From positions 124,001 to 188,000 of the forward strand of contig NZ_NFJQ01000007.1 of the NCBI RefSeq assembly GCF_002159945.1: a stretch of 64,000 bases of DNA, written 5' to 3'. A program made the position numbers and the translations under genes. Of this stretch, positions 17,608 through 26,276 are shown piece after piece. The stretch's first letter is position 1, and each line of letters opens with the position of its first letter. The notes beneath the pieces were generated by a model that was not told the DNA's origin, did no database searches, and worked only from the letters and a program-made list of their open reading frames with translations. Source of the DNA: Cloacibacillus sp. An23. GTDB lineage: Bacteria; Synergistota; Synergistia; Synergistales; Synergistaceae.

Positions 17608-18150
17608 ATGAAGAAAAGAACCGGCGGCGCGGCGGTGGCGCTCGTCGCCGTGATATCCATAGCCCTGCTCGCCTCGGCGGCGTGGCTCGGGGCCGGGGCC
17701 GTGAAACGGCGCGGCCTCGAAAAGGGGACGGAGGCGCTTGCGGCCGGCGACTACGCGCAGGCCGCGGCGTATCTTGAGCGCGCGGAGAAATTTTCGCTGC
17801 GCGCGGACGCGGCCGTGCTGACGGCGCTCGGCGAGGCGCGCGAGGGGCTGGGCGACGGAGCGGCGGCGAAAGAATGCTATTCCCTCGCGGTCAAGGCCGA
17901 CGGCGCCCACGCGAAGGCCAGATATAAGCTCGCCATGATATATATAAAGGAGAAGAATTTCGAAGCCGCGCGCAGCGAGGTCGCCGCGCTCGAAAAGCTC
18001 GGCACCGGCGAGGCCGCGGGATACGCCCGCGAGCTGAAGAAGGAAGTCCAGCTCGGCTCCGTCAAGAGCATATTCGACGGCATTGTGGACAAAGTCCTGC
18101 CGGAGCTCGGCTTCGGCGACAAACCGGCGGAATCGGGGGACGCGCGGTGA
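17608..18150 (+). CDS. membrane-anchored TPR-repeat protein
   Basis: A 180-residue protein with one N-terminal hydrophobic helix (about residues 11-30, uncleaved by appearance) and a periplasmic part of two to three tetratricopeptide-like repeats (for example ALAAGDYAQAAAYLERAEKF, then CYSLAVKADGAHAKARYKLA). It probably acts as a protein-protein adaptor in the periplasm. Its stop overlaps the next ATG by four bases. I do not recognise a named family. Confidence 0.75.
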   Translation: MKKRTGGAAVALVAVISIALLASAAWLGAGAVKRRGLEKGTEALAAGDYAQAAAYLERAEKFSLRADAAVLTALGEAREGLGDGAAAKECYSLAVKADGAHAKARYKLAMIYIKEKNFEAARSEVAALEKLGTGEAAGYARELKKEVQLGSVKSIFDGIVDKVLPELGFGDKPAESGDAR

Positions 18151-19178
18151 AGCGGCTTCTGCGTTCCGCGCTCGCCGCGCTGATGCTCGCCGCGGCGCTT
18201 GCCGCCGCGCCCGCCTGCTTCGCCGGAGAGCCCGAGGTCATCGACAACAAAAAGACGGTGCTGCATAAAAATTTCTTCGACATCCCCGTCGCCATCGTGC
18301 CCAAAATGGGCTATAACTTTGAGAAAATCGAAAACGGCGTAGTAGACAAAAAGAAAAAAGTCTCGCTCGAGGGCTCGCTGCTGCACATGTCCTACTCGCG
18401 CCTGCTCGACGAAATCTCCAACGACGCGCTCAAAAAAGGCAACATGGAGGTCAAGTCGCGCTACTCCTTCATATGGAACGGGAGCCGCGCCGAGCTGATG
18501 AAAATATTCGCGGAGGGCCACGGCGCGACCATCGGCAAATGGGTGCTCATCGTGGACAGAGGCGCGGACAAATGCTGGATGGTAAGCGGCTCCTACAACG
18601 CGAAGGACATGACCTCGGCGCAGTTCGTGCTCGACATGATACGCAGCGCGTGGTGGGAGAACGGCGCGGAGGAAAGCTCCGGCTGGCCGCTCTACGGCGG
18701 CGTCGATCCGGAAGGCACGCCCTTTCGTCTGGCCGGCTTCCGCCAGGACGCGCTGATATACACGAAGGACGGCAAAATACCGACGCAGGCCTCCGACCAT
18801 GCCCTATTCGTCGTATCCTCGGCGGCGCGCGAATTTATAGCGCCGGAGAAACGCGCTGAATTCGCCCTGCGCGAGATAAAAAACGTAGAACGCGGAGCCG
18901 AGCTTGAAATAATATCGCAGACGGAAGAAACGATAGGCGGCGTCCCCGCCGTCGTGATAACGGCGCGGACGAAGGACGAGGCGCGCGCGCTCATATACCA
19001 GACCGCGCTCTTCCACAGCCAGCGCGTCACGATGCTCGTCGGCATAGCGCGCGGAGACGCGGATGCGAACCTAGCGCTATTCCAGCGCCTCGCCGCGACA
19101 TACAACGAAAGCCCGACCGCGAAAAACGACGCGCTGCGCCGCCTTCACCTCACGGCGCGCGGCGGAACGGCGACCTAA
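18147..19178 (+). CDS. exported protein of unknown function
   Basis: A 343-residue protein with a clear signal peptide (hydrophobic residues 8-24, cleavage near CFA-GE). No domain that I recognise. The mature part is rich in mixed alpha/beta stretches, without transmembrane helices or cysteine pairs, and ends in a charged tail. It is translationally coupled to the upstream TPR protein and lies before a proline-rich PDZ protein, so all three are exported. A joint envelope role is plausible but only from position. Confidence 0.7.
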   Translation: MKRLLRSALAALMLAAALAAAPACFAGEPEVIDNKKTVLHKNFFDIPVAIVPKMGYNFEKIENGVVDKKKKVSLEGSLLHMSYSRLLDEISNDALKKGNMEVKSRYSFIWNGSRAELMKIFAEGHGATIGKWVLIVDRGADKCWMVSGSYNAKDMTSAQFVLDMIRSAWWENGAEESSGWPLYGGVDPEGTPFRLAGFRQDALIYTKDGKIPTQASDHALFVVSSAAREFIAPEKRAEFALREIKNVERGAELEIISQTEETIGGVPAVVITARTKDEARALIYQTALFHSQRVTMLVGIARGDADANLALFQRLAATYNESPTAKNDALRRLHLTARGGTAT

Positions 19179-19315
19179 AACGCGGCATCGCCGTCCGGAG
19201 CCGCCTTCGCGGTTCCGCCGCCATAGACTGCGCCGTGCTGATAAGTGAAACAGATGAAATATAAAAACAGGCGATAAAACTGCCGCAAGACGAAAAACGA
19301 GAAAGGAGCGGAAAA

Positions 19316-20557
19316 ATGAAAAAAATAATATCGGCCATACTGGTACTGCTGATGTTTTCCGGCGCGGCCTTCGCAAACCCGGGCCCGCCGCCGAGACCGC
19401 CGCGCGGCGGCCCTGCGAGAGGCCCCGCGCCGCGTCCGATGCCCCCGAGGCCCGGCCCGCGCCCGGGACACACGCCGCCGCACATGCGCCCCGGCGGGCC
19501 GCCAGGCGCGCACAGGCCGCCGCGTCCGATGCCTCCAAGGCCGGGCGTGAAGCCCGGCCCGCCGCCAGGCATACACAGGCCGCCGGGGCCTCCGCACCCC
19601 GGCATAAACCGGCCTCCGCGCCCTATGCCTCCGAGACCGGGCATAAGACCGGGCGGGCCGCCGTCCCGTCCGATGCCGCCGCGCCCCGGACACCCCGGGC
19701 CGCGTCCGCTTCCGCCGAGACCTCCGGTGCGTCCGGGCCACATGCCGCCGCCTCCGCCCCCGCCGCCGCGCTACTACCATAGGTATCACCACTGGCACGA
19801 CGACTGGTTCATAAGCGGACTCGGCATAGGGCTCATAATAGGCGCGCTCTCGAACTCCGGCGGCGGCTACAGCTCCGGCGAACGCGACTACGCGCGCCGC
19901 GCCGAGGAAGTGCGAAAGGCCGCGCGCGAGACCGCGGAGCAGCAGGGCAGGCACCTGATCGAGATAATAGAGAGGATAGGCCCGCAGCCGGCGCTCTACG
20001 AGCTCAACGAATACTGGCAGGCGCAGGGACAGACGACGGCCCTCGATACGAGCGACCCGATGCGTTCGCTCAAGGTATCGGGCTTCCAGGAAAACCTGAC
20101 GATAGTCTACTGGATAGACCGCACGCTGGAAAAGGCGACCGTGACGGTCACGGCCCCAGCCTACAACGTCTCTGAAAGCGTCAGCGAGCGCTACCGCTGG
20201 AACGAACCCGCCGCGCTGCCCGCGACGGCTCCGCCGCATGCGCTCCCGGTTAAGTCTCCGGCCTCCGGCGGCGCTGAGCTCGGAAGCGCCTTCAAGCGCC
20301 TCGGCTTCACGCTGTCAGAAGACGCGCGCACGCCGCAGGGCTATCTGGTGATCCAGAGCGTCGTCCCGGCGACAGCCGCGGCATACGCCGGAGTGAAGAA
20401 GGGCGCTGCGCTCACGGCGATCGACGGCAACAGCACCGCGCAGGTCAGCGTGGAACAGCTCTGCGCCTTCATAGACCGCCGCGCCTCCGTCGGAGCCGCA
20501 GTGAAAATAACCGTCTCCGAGAACGGAAAGGAGAGAAGCGTGAGACTCCAGCTCTAG
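19316..20557 (+). CDS. exported proline-rich protein with C-terminal PDZ domain
   Basis: A 413-residue protein. Signal peptide at residues 1-20. Residues 21-151 are almost only Pro, Arg, Gly, His and Met, with five copies of an RPMPPRPG-like unit. A His/Trp/Tyr-rich stretch (RYYHRYHHWHDDW) and a Gly-rich hydrophobic segment (about 165-180) follow, then a charged helical region (190-225) and a middle domain. A PDZ-like domain spans about 325-412, containing QSVVPATAAAYAGVKKGA. There is no protease domain. The proline-rich arm could span or bind the cell wall; the His cluster could bind metal. Preceded by GAAAGGAGCGG. Confidence 0.8.
   Translation: MKKIISAILVLLMFSGAAFANPGPPPRPPRGGPARGPAPRPMPPRPGPRPGHTPPHMRPGGPPGAHRPPRPMPPRPGVKPGPPPGIHRPPGPPHPGINRPPRPMPPRPGIRPGGPPSRPMPPRPGHPGPRPLPPRPPVRPGHMPPPPPPPPRYYHRYHHWHDDWFISGLGIGLIIGALSNSGGGYSSGERDYARRAEEVRKAARETAEQQGRHLIEIIERIGPQPALYELNEYWQAQGQTTALDTSDPMRSLKVSGFQENLTIVYWIDRTLEKATVTVTAPAYNVSESVSERYRWNEPAALPATAPPHALPVKSPASGGAELGSAFKRLGFTLSEDARTPQGYLVIQSVVPATAAAYAGVKKGAALTAIDGNSTAQVSVEQLCAFIDRRASVGAAVKITVSENGKERSVRLQL
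19374..19770 (+). repeat. degenerate tandem repeat encoding a proline-rich arm
   Basis: About 400 bases of C/G-rich repeats encode the unit RPMPPRPG and variants (five near copies, such as RPMPPRPGPRPG, RPMPPRPGVKPG, RPMPPRPGIRPG). Spacing is irregular, so slippage alone does not explain it. It lies wholly inside the PDZ-protein gene. Confidence 0.75.
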
Positions 20558-20576
20558 GCGAAATTGCGAAAAAGCC

Positions 20577-20606
20577 TTGCGCCGAAAGCCGCTCTCATGG
20601 TAGACT
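20577..20606 (+). promoter_or_regulatory. probable tRNA promoter
   Basis: TTGCGC at 20577-20582 and TAGACT at 20601-20606, 18 bases apart, end 15 bases before the mature tRNA. Confidence 0.45.
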
Positions 20607-20621
20607 AACAGACGCGGATAC

Positions 20622-20698
<77 letters not shown>

Positions 20699-20712
20699 TA
20701 ATGAAAAGAAAG

Positions 20713-20742
20713 CCGCTCGGTATAACGCCGGGCGGTTTTTTT
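20713..20742 (+). terminator. terminator after tRNA-Arg
   Basis: CCGCTCGG and CCGGGCGG form an 8-bp stem (with G-T pairing) around a 7-base loop, followed by seven T. Confidence 0.88.
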
Positions 20743-20787
20743 CGTACCTTATTGTATTTTTCAAATTATCATGCAAAATCGCGGCGG

Positions 20788-21351
20788 CTACATAAACACC
20801 GGCGCGGCGATTATTCCTACCGCCGCGGAGCAAGCTATGTAGACTATCGGGTGTTTTTTGTATTTTCTGATGAGGAAAAGGATTATCGCGAAGTAGGCTA
20901 TCCTTCCCCACGGAAGGGCGGAGAGCTGCGGCGCGGCGCCGCCTATGTGGACTACCGCTATGCGGAAGACGTCGAAGCCCGCGGCGGCTATTAGTCCCGT
21001 TACGGCGGGGCGCAGGCCGTAGAACATATAGTCTACGTACTTGTTGCCGCTGAATTTTTCAAGCGATTTCGAGACGAGCGTAACGATGACTATCGCCGGG
21101 ACTATCACGCCGAGCGTCGCTATTATGCCGCCCGTCACGCCCGCTAGGTTGAAGCCGACGTAGGTCGCCATGTTGATGCCTATCGGGCCGGGCGTCGATT
21201 CCGAGATGGCTATCATGTCTGTGATGAAGCGCTCGCTGAACCATCCCGTGCGCTGGCTCAGCTCCTGAAGGAACGGGATCGTCGCCATTCCGCCGCCGAC
21301 GGCGAAGAGCCCTATTTTGAAAAATTCTATGAAAAGCTGAAGCAGTATCAT
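20788..21351 (-). CDS. chromate transporter family subunit, second gene of pair 2
   Basis: A 187-residue membrane protein with the CHR motif LFAVGGGMATIPFLQEL at residues 14-30 and AISESTPGPIGIN near 48. It follows its partner with no gap (stop and ATG abut). It is clearly related to, but distinct from, the pair at 14.6-15.8 kb. It should form a heterodimeric anion transporter; chromate itself may not be the natural substrate. Confidence 0.85.
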   Translation of the reverse strand: MILLQLFIEFFKIGLFAVGGGMATIPFLQELSQRTGWFSERFITDMIAISESTPGPIGINMATYVGFNLAGVTGGIIATLGVIVPAIVIVTLVSKSLEKFSGNKYVDYMFYGLRPAVTGLIAAAGFDVFRIAVVHIGGAAPQLSALPWGRIAYFAIILFLIRKYKKHPIVYIACSAAVGIIAAPVFM

Positions 21352-21903
21352 TTACTTCGCCGCCTCTTTCTTCGCCGCGAGCGTTTTATAACTTACGCCG
21401 AGCAGCGCCGCGCCGACGATGATCGGTATCGGCGAGACTGAGGTGAATTCCATCAGAACGAAGACGCCCGCGCATACCGCGACGCCGAGCTTATCCTTGA
21501 CGCCTTTTTTCCAGAGCCCGAGCACAGCGTCGAGTATCAGCGCGACGACGCATATCGAAACGCCGGTCATGGCCTCTTTGACGTATATGTTGTCCTGAAA
21601 GTTAGAGAGGAAGGCTGCTATTATGCTGATGATTATTATGCACGGCGAGACGCAGCCGAGCGCCGCGGCTATGCCGCCGGCCGTGCGCCTGACGTGATAG
21701 CCGATGAATACGGCGACGTTTACCGCGATGATGCCGGGCAGCCCCTGGCTGACGGCGTAGAAGTCCATCACCTGCTCGTCGCTGACCCATCTCTTTTTTT
21801 CCACGCATTCCCTTTTCAGTATCGGCAGCATCGTGTAGCCGCCGCCGAAGGTGACGCTCCCCATTTTGAAGAAGGACAGATATAGATCAAGAAGTTCTTT
21901 CAT
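21352..21903 (-). CDS. chromate transporter family subunit, first gene of pair 2
   Basis: A 183-residue membrane protein with the motif VTFGGGYTMLPILKREC at residues 17-33, followed by AVSQGLPGIIAVN. Around six helices are predicted. A lysine/alanine-rich tail ends the protein. It leads a two-gene unit and is divergent from an Rrf2 regulator gene, with ~180 bases between them. Confidence 0.85.
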   Translation of the reverse strand: MKELLDLYLSFFKMGSVTFGGGYTMLPILKRECVEKKRWVSDEQVMDFYAVSQGLPGIIAVNVAVFIGYHVRRTAGGIAAALGCVSPCIIIISIIAAFLSNFQDNIYVKEAMTGVSICVVALILDAVLGLWKKGVKDKLGVAVCAGVFVLMEFTSVSPIPIIVGAALLGVSYKTLAAKKEAAK

Positions 21904-22028
21904 CTTCCGCCACGCAGCTCCTTTCAGGCGCTTCCGCCTAGTTCGTTACTATACTACCAGAGCCGCGAATCGGCTATAAGTGGCTTGCCTGTCAATGCCG
22001 GCCAATAATGTAGAATAAAAGCGCGCGC

Positions 22029-22062
22029 CATAGTTGATGAAGAGTCTCGACTATGTTATTAT
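22029..22062 (+). promoter_or_regulatory. Rrf2 gene promoter with overlapping dyad
   Basis: TTGATG at 22034-22039 and TATTAT at 22057-22062 are 17 bases apart. A 9-bp inverted repeat with one mismatch (CATAGTTGA ... TCGACTATG, 22029-22055) covers the -35 box and spacer, an ideal place for autorepression by the Rrf2 protein. Confidence 0.6.
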
Positions 22063-22084
22063 AATAACGAAGGGAATATACGAT

Positions 22085-22486
22085 ATGATAATGACGAGAG
22101 AAAGCGACTATGCGGTAAGAATATTAAGGGCCCTCTCCGGCGGCGAAAAGCTTAACGTCGGCCAGATTTGCGACGTTGAGCTCGTGCCTATCCAGTTCGC
22201 CTATAAAATTCTTAAAAAGCTGCATAGGGGCGGCTATGTCGAAGTGTTCAGGGGCGTCGGCGGCGGCTGCCGTCTCGCCGTCGATCTCGACAAGGTTTCC
22301 CTGTACGACCTTCTTGTGTGCATCAACGAGAACATTTTCGTCAACGCGTGCATGGCGCCGGATTACAAGTGCCCGCGCCGCGACGCGCTATGCGGAGAGT
22401 GCCGTTTTCACAGCAACTTGTCGGAGCTTCAGCAGAAATTTGAGGAAGAGCTGAAGTCCCGCAGCATAGCGTCCATGTTCAAATAA
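22085..22486 (+). CDS. Rrf2-family iron-sulfur regulator upstream of the CO dehydrogenase genes
   Basis: 133 residues from the ATG at 22085 (GGGA nine bases before). The winged helix begins with MTRESDYAVRILRAL, and the recognition region includes VPIQFAYKILKKLHRGGYVE. Cysteines at 89, 96, 103 and 106 (CMAPDYKCPRRDALCGEC) exceed the three-cysteine set of IscR and could hold an Fe-S cluster sensing redox state, iron or NO. It lies 67 bases before cooS in the same direction, so it probably regulates the CO dehydrogenase module and itself. The frame extends 17 codons upstream, but homologues begin here. Confidence 0.88.
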   Translation: MIMTRESDYAVRILRALSGGEKLNVGQICDVELVPIQFAYKILKKLHRGGYVEVFRGVGGGCRLAVDLDKVSLYDLLVCINENIFVNACMAPDYKCPRRDALCGECRFHSNLSELQQKFEEELKSRSIASMFK

Positions 22487-22553
22487 GGAATTTTTTTACA
22501 CCAAAAGTGGAGTAGATATATCAAAAAAAATTTAATGTGTGGGAGGAAAAGTT

Positions 22554-24437
22554 ATGAATCAGTGTTTCGGGTGCAACACATGTAAGAGCGCGGACAAACC
22601 GCTCGAGGATTTCATACGCACGCTGCCCAACGAGACTTCGCATCATAGGGTCGCGGGCCAGTCGGTGAAGTGCGGCTTCGGGCTTCAGGGGGTCTGCTGC
22701 CGTCTCTGTTCCAACGGTCCGTGCCGCGTGACGCCGAAGGCGCCGAAGGGAATATGCGGCGCGACCGCGGACGTCATCGTGGCGCGCAATTTCCTGCGCG
22801 CGGTCGCGGCGGGCTCCGGCTGCTACATCCACATCGTCGAGAACACGGCGCTTAATCTGAAGAACACGGCGCTCGCGAAGGGCGAGATCAAGGGCGAGAA
22901 GGCTCTCGAGCACCTCTGCGAGCTCTTCGGCGTGACCGGGGGCGACAAGTACGAGAAGGCGCTCGCCGTCGCCGATATGGTGCTCGCCGACATCTACAAG
23001 CCCGCCTACGAAAAGATGGAGCTGGTCAAAAAGATGGCTTACCCGCCGCGCTACGCGAACTGGGAAAAGCTCGGCATCCTTCCGGGCGGTGCAAACGCGG
23101 AGATAGTCAACGGCGTCGTAAAGTGCTCGACGAACCTCAACTCCGACCCGGTGGACATGCTGCTGACATGCCTCAAGCTCGGCATATCGACGGGGCTCTA
23201 CGGCCTCACGCTGACGAACCTGCTGAACGACGTGATGCTCGGCGAGCCGGAGATACGCCCCGCCCCCGTCGGCCTCGGCGTAATCGACCCTGACTACATA
23301 AATATAATGATAACGGGCCATCAGCACTCATGCTTCTCGTACCTTCAGGACAGGCTCGTGCAGCCCGACGTCGAGGCGAAGGCCAAGGCGGCGGGCGCGA
23401 AGGGCTTCCGCCTCGTCGGCTGCACCTGCGTCGGGCAGGACTTGCAGCTCCGCGGCGCGCACTACACCGAGGTGTTCGTCGGACACGCCGGCAACAATTT
23501 CACCTCTGAAGCGGTGCTTTCGACCGGCGCGATAGACGCGGTGCTCTCCGAGTTCAACTGCACCCTGCCCGGCATCGAGCCGATCTGCGACGCGCTCGGC
23601 ATAAAGCAGATATGCCTCGACGACGTGGCGAAGAAATCCAACGCCGAGTACATGCCCTTCGTCTTCGAGACGCGCGAAGCCGACGCCGACAGAATCATCG
23701 ACAAGGTGCTCGAATCATACAAGAACCGCCGCGGCAAGGTCGAGCTTCGCCTCATGCCGGAACACGGCAACAAGGACACCATCACCGGAGTTTCCGAAGT
23801 TTCGCTTAAAAAGTTCCTCGGAGGCAACTGGAAGCCGCTAATCGACCTCATCGCCGCGGGCGAAATAAAGGGCGTCGCGGGCGTGGTCGGCTGCTCGAAC
23901 CTCACCTTCGGCGGGCACGACGTGCTCACGGTCGAACTGACGAAAGAGCTGATCAAACGCGACATTATAGTCCTCTCCGCGGGATGCTCGTCCGGCGGGC
24001 TTGAGAACTGCGGTCTCATGGAGCCGAAAGCGGCGGAGCTCGCAGGGCCGAAACTCCGCGCCGTCTGCGAAAAGCTCGGCATCCCGCCCGTGCTCAACTT
24101 CGGCCCGTGCCTCGCGATAGGCCGTCTTGAGATAGTCGCTACGGAGCTCGCCGCGGCGCTGGGCGTAGACCTGCCGCAGATGCCGCTCGTACTCTCCGCC
24201 CCTCAGTGGCTCGAAGAGCAGGCGCTCGCCGACGGAGCATTCGGCCTTGCGCTCGGACTGCCGCTCCATCTCGGCGAGCCGCCCTTCATCACGGGAAGCA
24301 AAGTCGTCGTGGACGTGCTCACGGAGCAGATGAAGAGCCTCACGGGCGGACAGGTGATAATAGATCCGAACGCGGCGACCGCCGCCGATACGCTGGAGCG
24401 GATAATCCTCGACCGCCGCGCGGCCCTGAACATCTAA
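22554..24437 (+). CDS. cooS: anaerobic Ni-Fe carbon monoxide dehydrogenase, catalytic subunit
   Basis: A 627-residue CooS, the monofunctional CODH that interconverts CO and CO2 in the cytosol. The N-terminal cluster ligands are visible: Cys40 and Cys48 (D cluster), then Cys49, Cys52, Cys57 and Cys68 (B cluster) in the block VKCGFGLQGVCCRLCSNGPC and beyond. C-cluster region blocks are GHQHSCFSYLQ, GCTCVGQ, VVGCSNLTFGG and SAGCSSGGLENCGLMEP. Length fits the family (~630). The ATG at 22554 has GGGAGG just upstream. Neighbours are an electron-carrier ferredoxin and an FAD/NAD oxidoreductase, not hydrogenase or acetyl-CoA synthase genes, so the electrons likely go to NAD(P)+ or come from it. Confidence 0.95.
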   Translation: MNQCFGCNTCKSADKPLEDFIRTLPNETSHHRVAGQSVKCGFGLQGVCCRLCSNGPCRVTPKAPKGICGATADVIVARNFLRAVAAGSGCYIHIVENTALNLKNTALAKGEIKGEKALEHLCELFGVTGGDKYEKALAVADMVLADIYKPAYEKMELVKKMAYPPRYANWEKLGILPGGANAEIVNGVVKCSTNLNSDPVDMLLTCLKLGISTGLYGLTLTNLLNDVMLGEPEIRPAPVGLGVIDPDYINIMITGHQHSCFSYLQDRLVQPDVEAKAKAAGAKGFRLVGCTCVGQDLQLRGAHYTEVFVGHAGNNFTSEAVLSTGAIDAVLSEFNCTLPGIEPICDALGIKQICLDDVAKKSNAEYMPFVFETREADADRIIDKVLESYKNRRGKVELRLMPEHGNKDTITGVSEVSLKKFLGGNWKPLIDLIAAGEIKGVAGVVGCSNLTFGGHDVLTVELTKELIKRDIIVLSAGCSSGGLENCGLMEPKAAELAGPKLRAVCEKLGIPPVLNFGPCLAIGRLEIVATELAAALGVDLPQMPLVLSAPQWLEEQALADGAFGLALGLPLHLGEPPFITGSKVVVDVLTEQMKSLTGGQVIIDPNAATAADTLERIILDRRAALNI

Positions 24438-24455
24438 GAAAGGAGGGCGGCTGCG

Positions 24456-24908
24456 ATGAAGCGTATTTTTATAGACGCCGACAAATGCGACGGCTGCATG
24501 AACTGCACCCTCGCCTGTATGAACGCGCACCGTAACGACGGCGAAGAGGACATCTACACGCTCGACCTCGGCGGCGCTGAAAGCGAAAGCCGCTGCTTCA
24601 TCCGCCTCGGCGCGGGAAAAAGCTACAAGCCCATATTCTGCCGCCACTGCGACGAACCGATGTGCGTCACGAGCTGCATGAGCGGCGCTATGAGCAAAGA
24701 CCCGGAGACCGGCCTCGTCACATACGACGAAAACAAATGCGGAGCGTGCTTCATGTGCGTTATGAACTGCCCCTTCGGCCTGCCCAAGCCTGACACGCTC
24801 ACGCGCCAGAAAGTCATAAAATGCGACTTCTGCGAAGGGCGCGAAGAAGGCCCCGCCTGCGTCAAAGCGTGCCCGAAAGAGGCCATATACGTAGAGGAGG
24901 TGCGCTGA
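24456..24908 (+). CDS. cooF: CooF-like 4Fe-4S ferredoxin subunit
   Basis: A 150-residue ferredoxin-like protein with four cysteine blocks for four [4Fe-4S] clusters: CDGCMNCTLAC, CRHCDEPMCVTSC, CGACFMCVMNC and CDFC...CVKAC. This is the HycB/DmsB/CooF arrangement. It should accept electrons from the CODH clusters and pass them to the next gene product. It follows cooS after 18 bases with an AAAGGAGGG site. Confidence 0.92.
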   Translation: MKRIFIDADKCDGCMNCTLACMNAHRNDGEEDIYTLDLGGAESESRCFIRLGAGKSYKPIFCRHCDEPMCVTSCMSGAMSKDPETGLVTYDENKCGACFMCVMNCPFGLPKPDTLTRQKVIKCDFCEGREEGPACVKACPKEAIYVEEVR

Positions 24909-24909
24909 C

Positions 24910-26133
24910 ATGAAACATCTCATAATCGGATGCTCCGCCGCAGGAATAGCCGCCGCGCGCAAAATACGCGCCCTGCGCCCCGACGACGAAATAACCGTCG
25001 TTGCGAAGGACGCCGCGCCGCACTCGCGCTGCATGCTCCACCACTTCATCGGCGGACGCAAAAGCGCCGAAGAGATAAACTTCGCCGGAGCGGACTTCTT
25101 CGACAAAAACCGCGTGGAATTCATCGCCGGCGAAGAAATCACGAAAGTGCTGCCCGAAGAAAAGGCCGTCCTCGGCGCTAAAAGCGGCCAGATACACTAC
25201 GACCGCCTGCTGATCACCACCGGCGCGAGATACTTCATCCCGCCCGTGCCGGGCTTCCGCGACGGTAAAAACGTCTACGGCCTCCGCGACTTGGACGACG
25301 CGCGCAAAATCAGCGAAGCGGCGAAAAACGCGAAAGAATGCGTCATAGTCGGCTCCGGCCTCGTCGGCCTCGACGCCGCCTACGCCCTCGCCGAACGCGG
25401 CGTGAAATGCCGCATAGTCGAGATGGAAGACAGGCTCTGCCCCTTGCAGCTCGACGAAACGGCAGCCGCGCCCTACAAGGCGCTGTTCGAGAAAGCGGGA
25501 TGCGAATTCTACCTTTCGAAAAAAGCCAGCGCCGCGGAGCTCGACGCGGACGGCAACGTCGCCGCCGTCATGCTCGACGACGGCACGCGCCTTCCCGCGG
25601 ACTTCCTCGTAGTCAGCGCCGGCGTGCGCCCGAACATAGAGTTCCTCGAAGGCAGCGGAATAGAGCTCGACCGCCGGATCGTCACCGACGGGCGCATGCG
25701 CACCAACGTCCCCGACGTTTACGCCGCCGGCGACGCGGCGGGCCTCTCCGGGATATGGCCCAACGCCGCGCTCCAGGGCGAAATAGCCGCGAAAAACATG
25801 TGCGGAGTCGAAGCCGAATACACCGACCGCTACGCGATGAAAAACACCATGAACTTCTTCGGCCTCACGACCCTCTCGCTCGGCCCCAACAACGCGAACG
25901 AAGGCGACGAAGTGCTGACCGCCGAAAGCCGCGGCGGATACGCGAAAGCCGTCATTCGCGACGGAAAACTCGTCCACATCACCATCCAGGGCGACATCGG
26001 CAACACCGGCTTCTGGCAGGAAATAATAAAGCGCGGCATAAACCCCGCCGTCCCCGGCAAACGCCTGTCGGAGCTAAGCTACGCCGACTTCTGGCGCTAC
26101 GACGCGGCGAACGGAAAGTATGCGTGGGAGTAG
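24910..26133 (+). CDS. FAD/NAD(P)-dependent oxidoreductase of the CODH cluster
   Basis: A 407-residue pyridine nucleotide-disulfide oxidoreductase family protein. The FAD motif is IGCSAAGIAAARKI at residues 6-19, and the NAD motif is IVGSGLVGLDAAYAL near 145. The second FAD block is TDGRMRTNVPDVYAAGDAA. It resembles nitrite-reductase or rubredoxin-reductase-like proteins placed beside CooS/CooF in several anaerobes, where it links CO oxidation to NAD(P)H. A cysteine at the redox-active position of NADH oxidase (SRCMLHH) is visible. It starts one base after cooF, with AGGAGGT before it. Confidence 0.88.
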   Translation: MKHLIIGCSAAGIAAARKIRALRPDDEITVVAKDAAPHSRCMLHHFIGGRKSAEEINFAGADFFDKNRVEFIAGEEITKVLPEEKAVLGAKSGQIHYDRLLITTGARYFIPPVPGFRDGKNVYGLRDLDDARKISEAAKNAKECVIVGSGLVGLDAAYALAERGVKCRIVEMEDRLCPLQLDETAAAPYKALFEKAGCEFYLSKKASAAELDADGNVAAVMLDDGTRLPADFLVVSAGVRPNIEFLEGSGIELDRRIVTDGRMRTNVPDVYAAGDAAGLSGIWPNAALQGEIAAKNMCGVEAEYTDRYAMKNTMNFFGLTTLSLGPNNANEGDEVLTAESRGGYAKAVIRDGKLVHITIQGDIGNTGFWQEIIKRGINPAVPGKRLSELSYADFWRYDAANGKYAWE

Positions 26134-26182
26134 AGACTTGCCGGCGCAGTCCCAGTGTCTGCGAACTTTAGAGAAATGATTC

Positions 26183-26212
26183 GAGGCCCCCGTGCGGGGG
26201 CCTCTTCTTGTA
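26183..26212 (+). terminator. terminator after the CODH operon
   Basis: A perfect GAGGCCCCC/GGGGGCCTC stem with a four-base loop followed by TTCTTGT. Confidence 0.85.
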
Positions 26213-26276
26213 CTGCGGATAAACTTTTGTGGAAAACGCGGGGCTCTGTCATGGTTTTCCGGACGCGCCGCCTCTC

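Noticed and set aside
19374-19770. possible CRISPR-like or minisatellite array
   Set aside because: Units are irregular, without unique spacers of constant length, and the frame is kept throughout as a Pro-rich protein segment.
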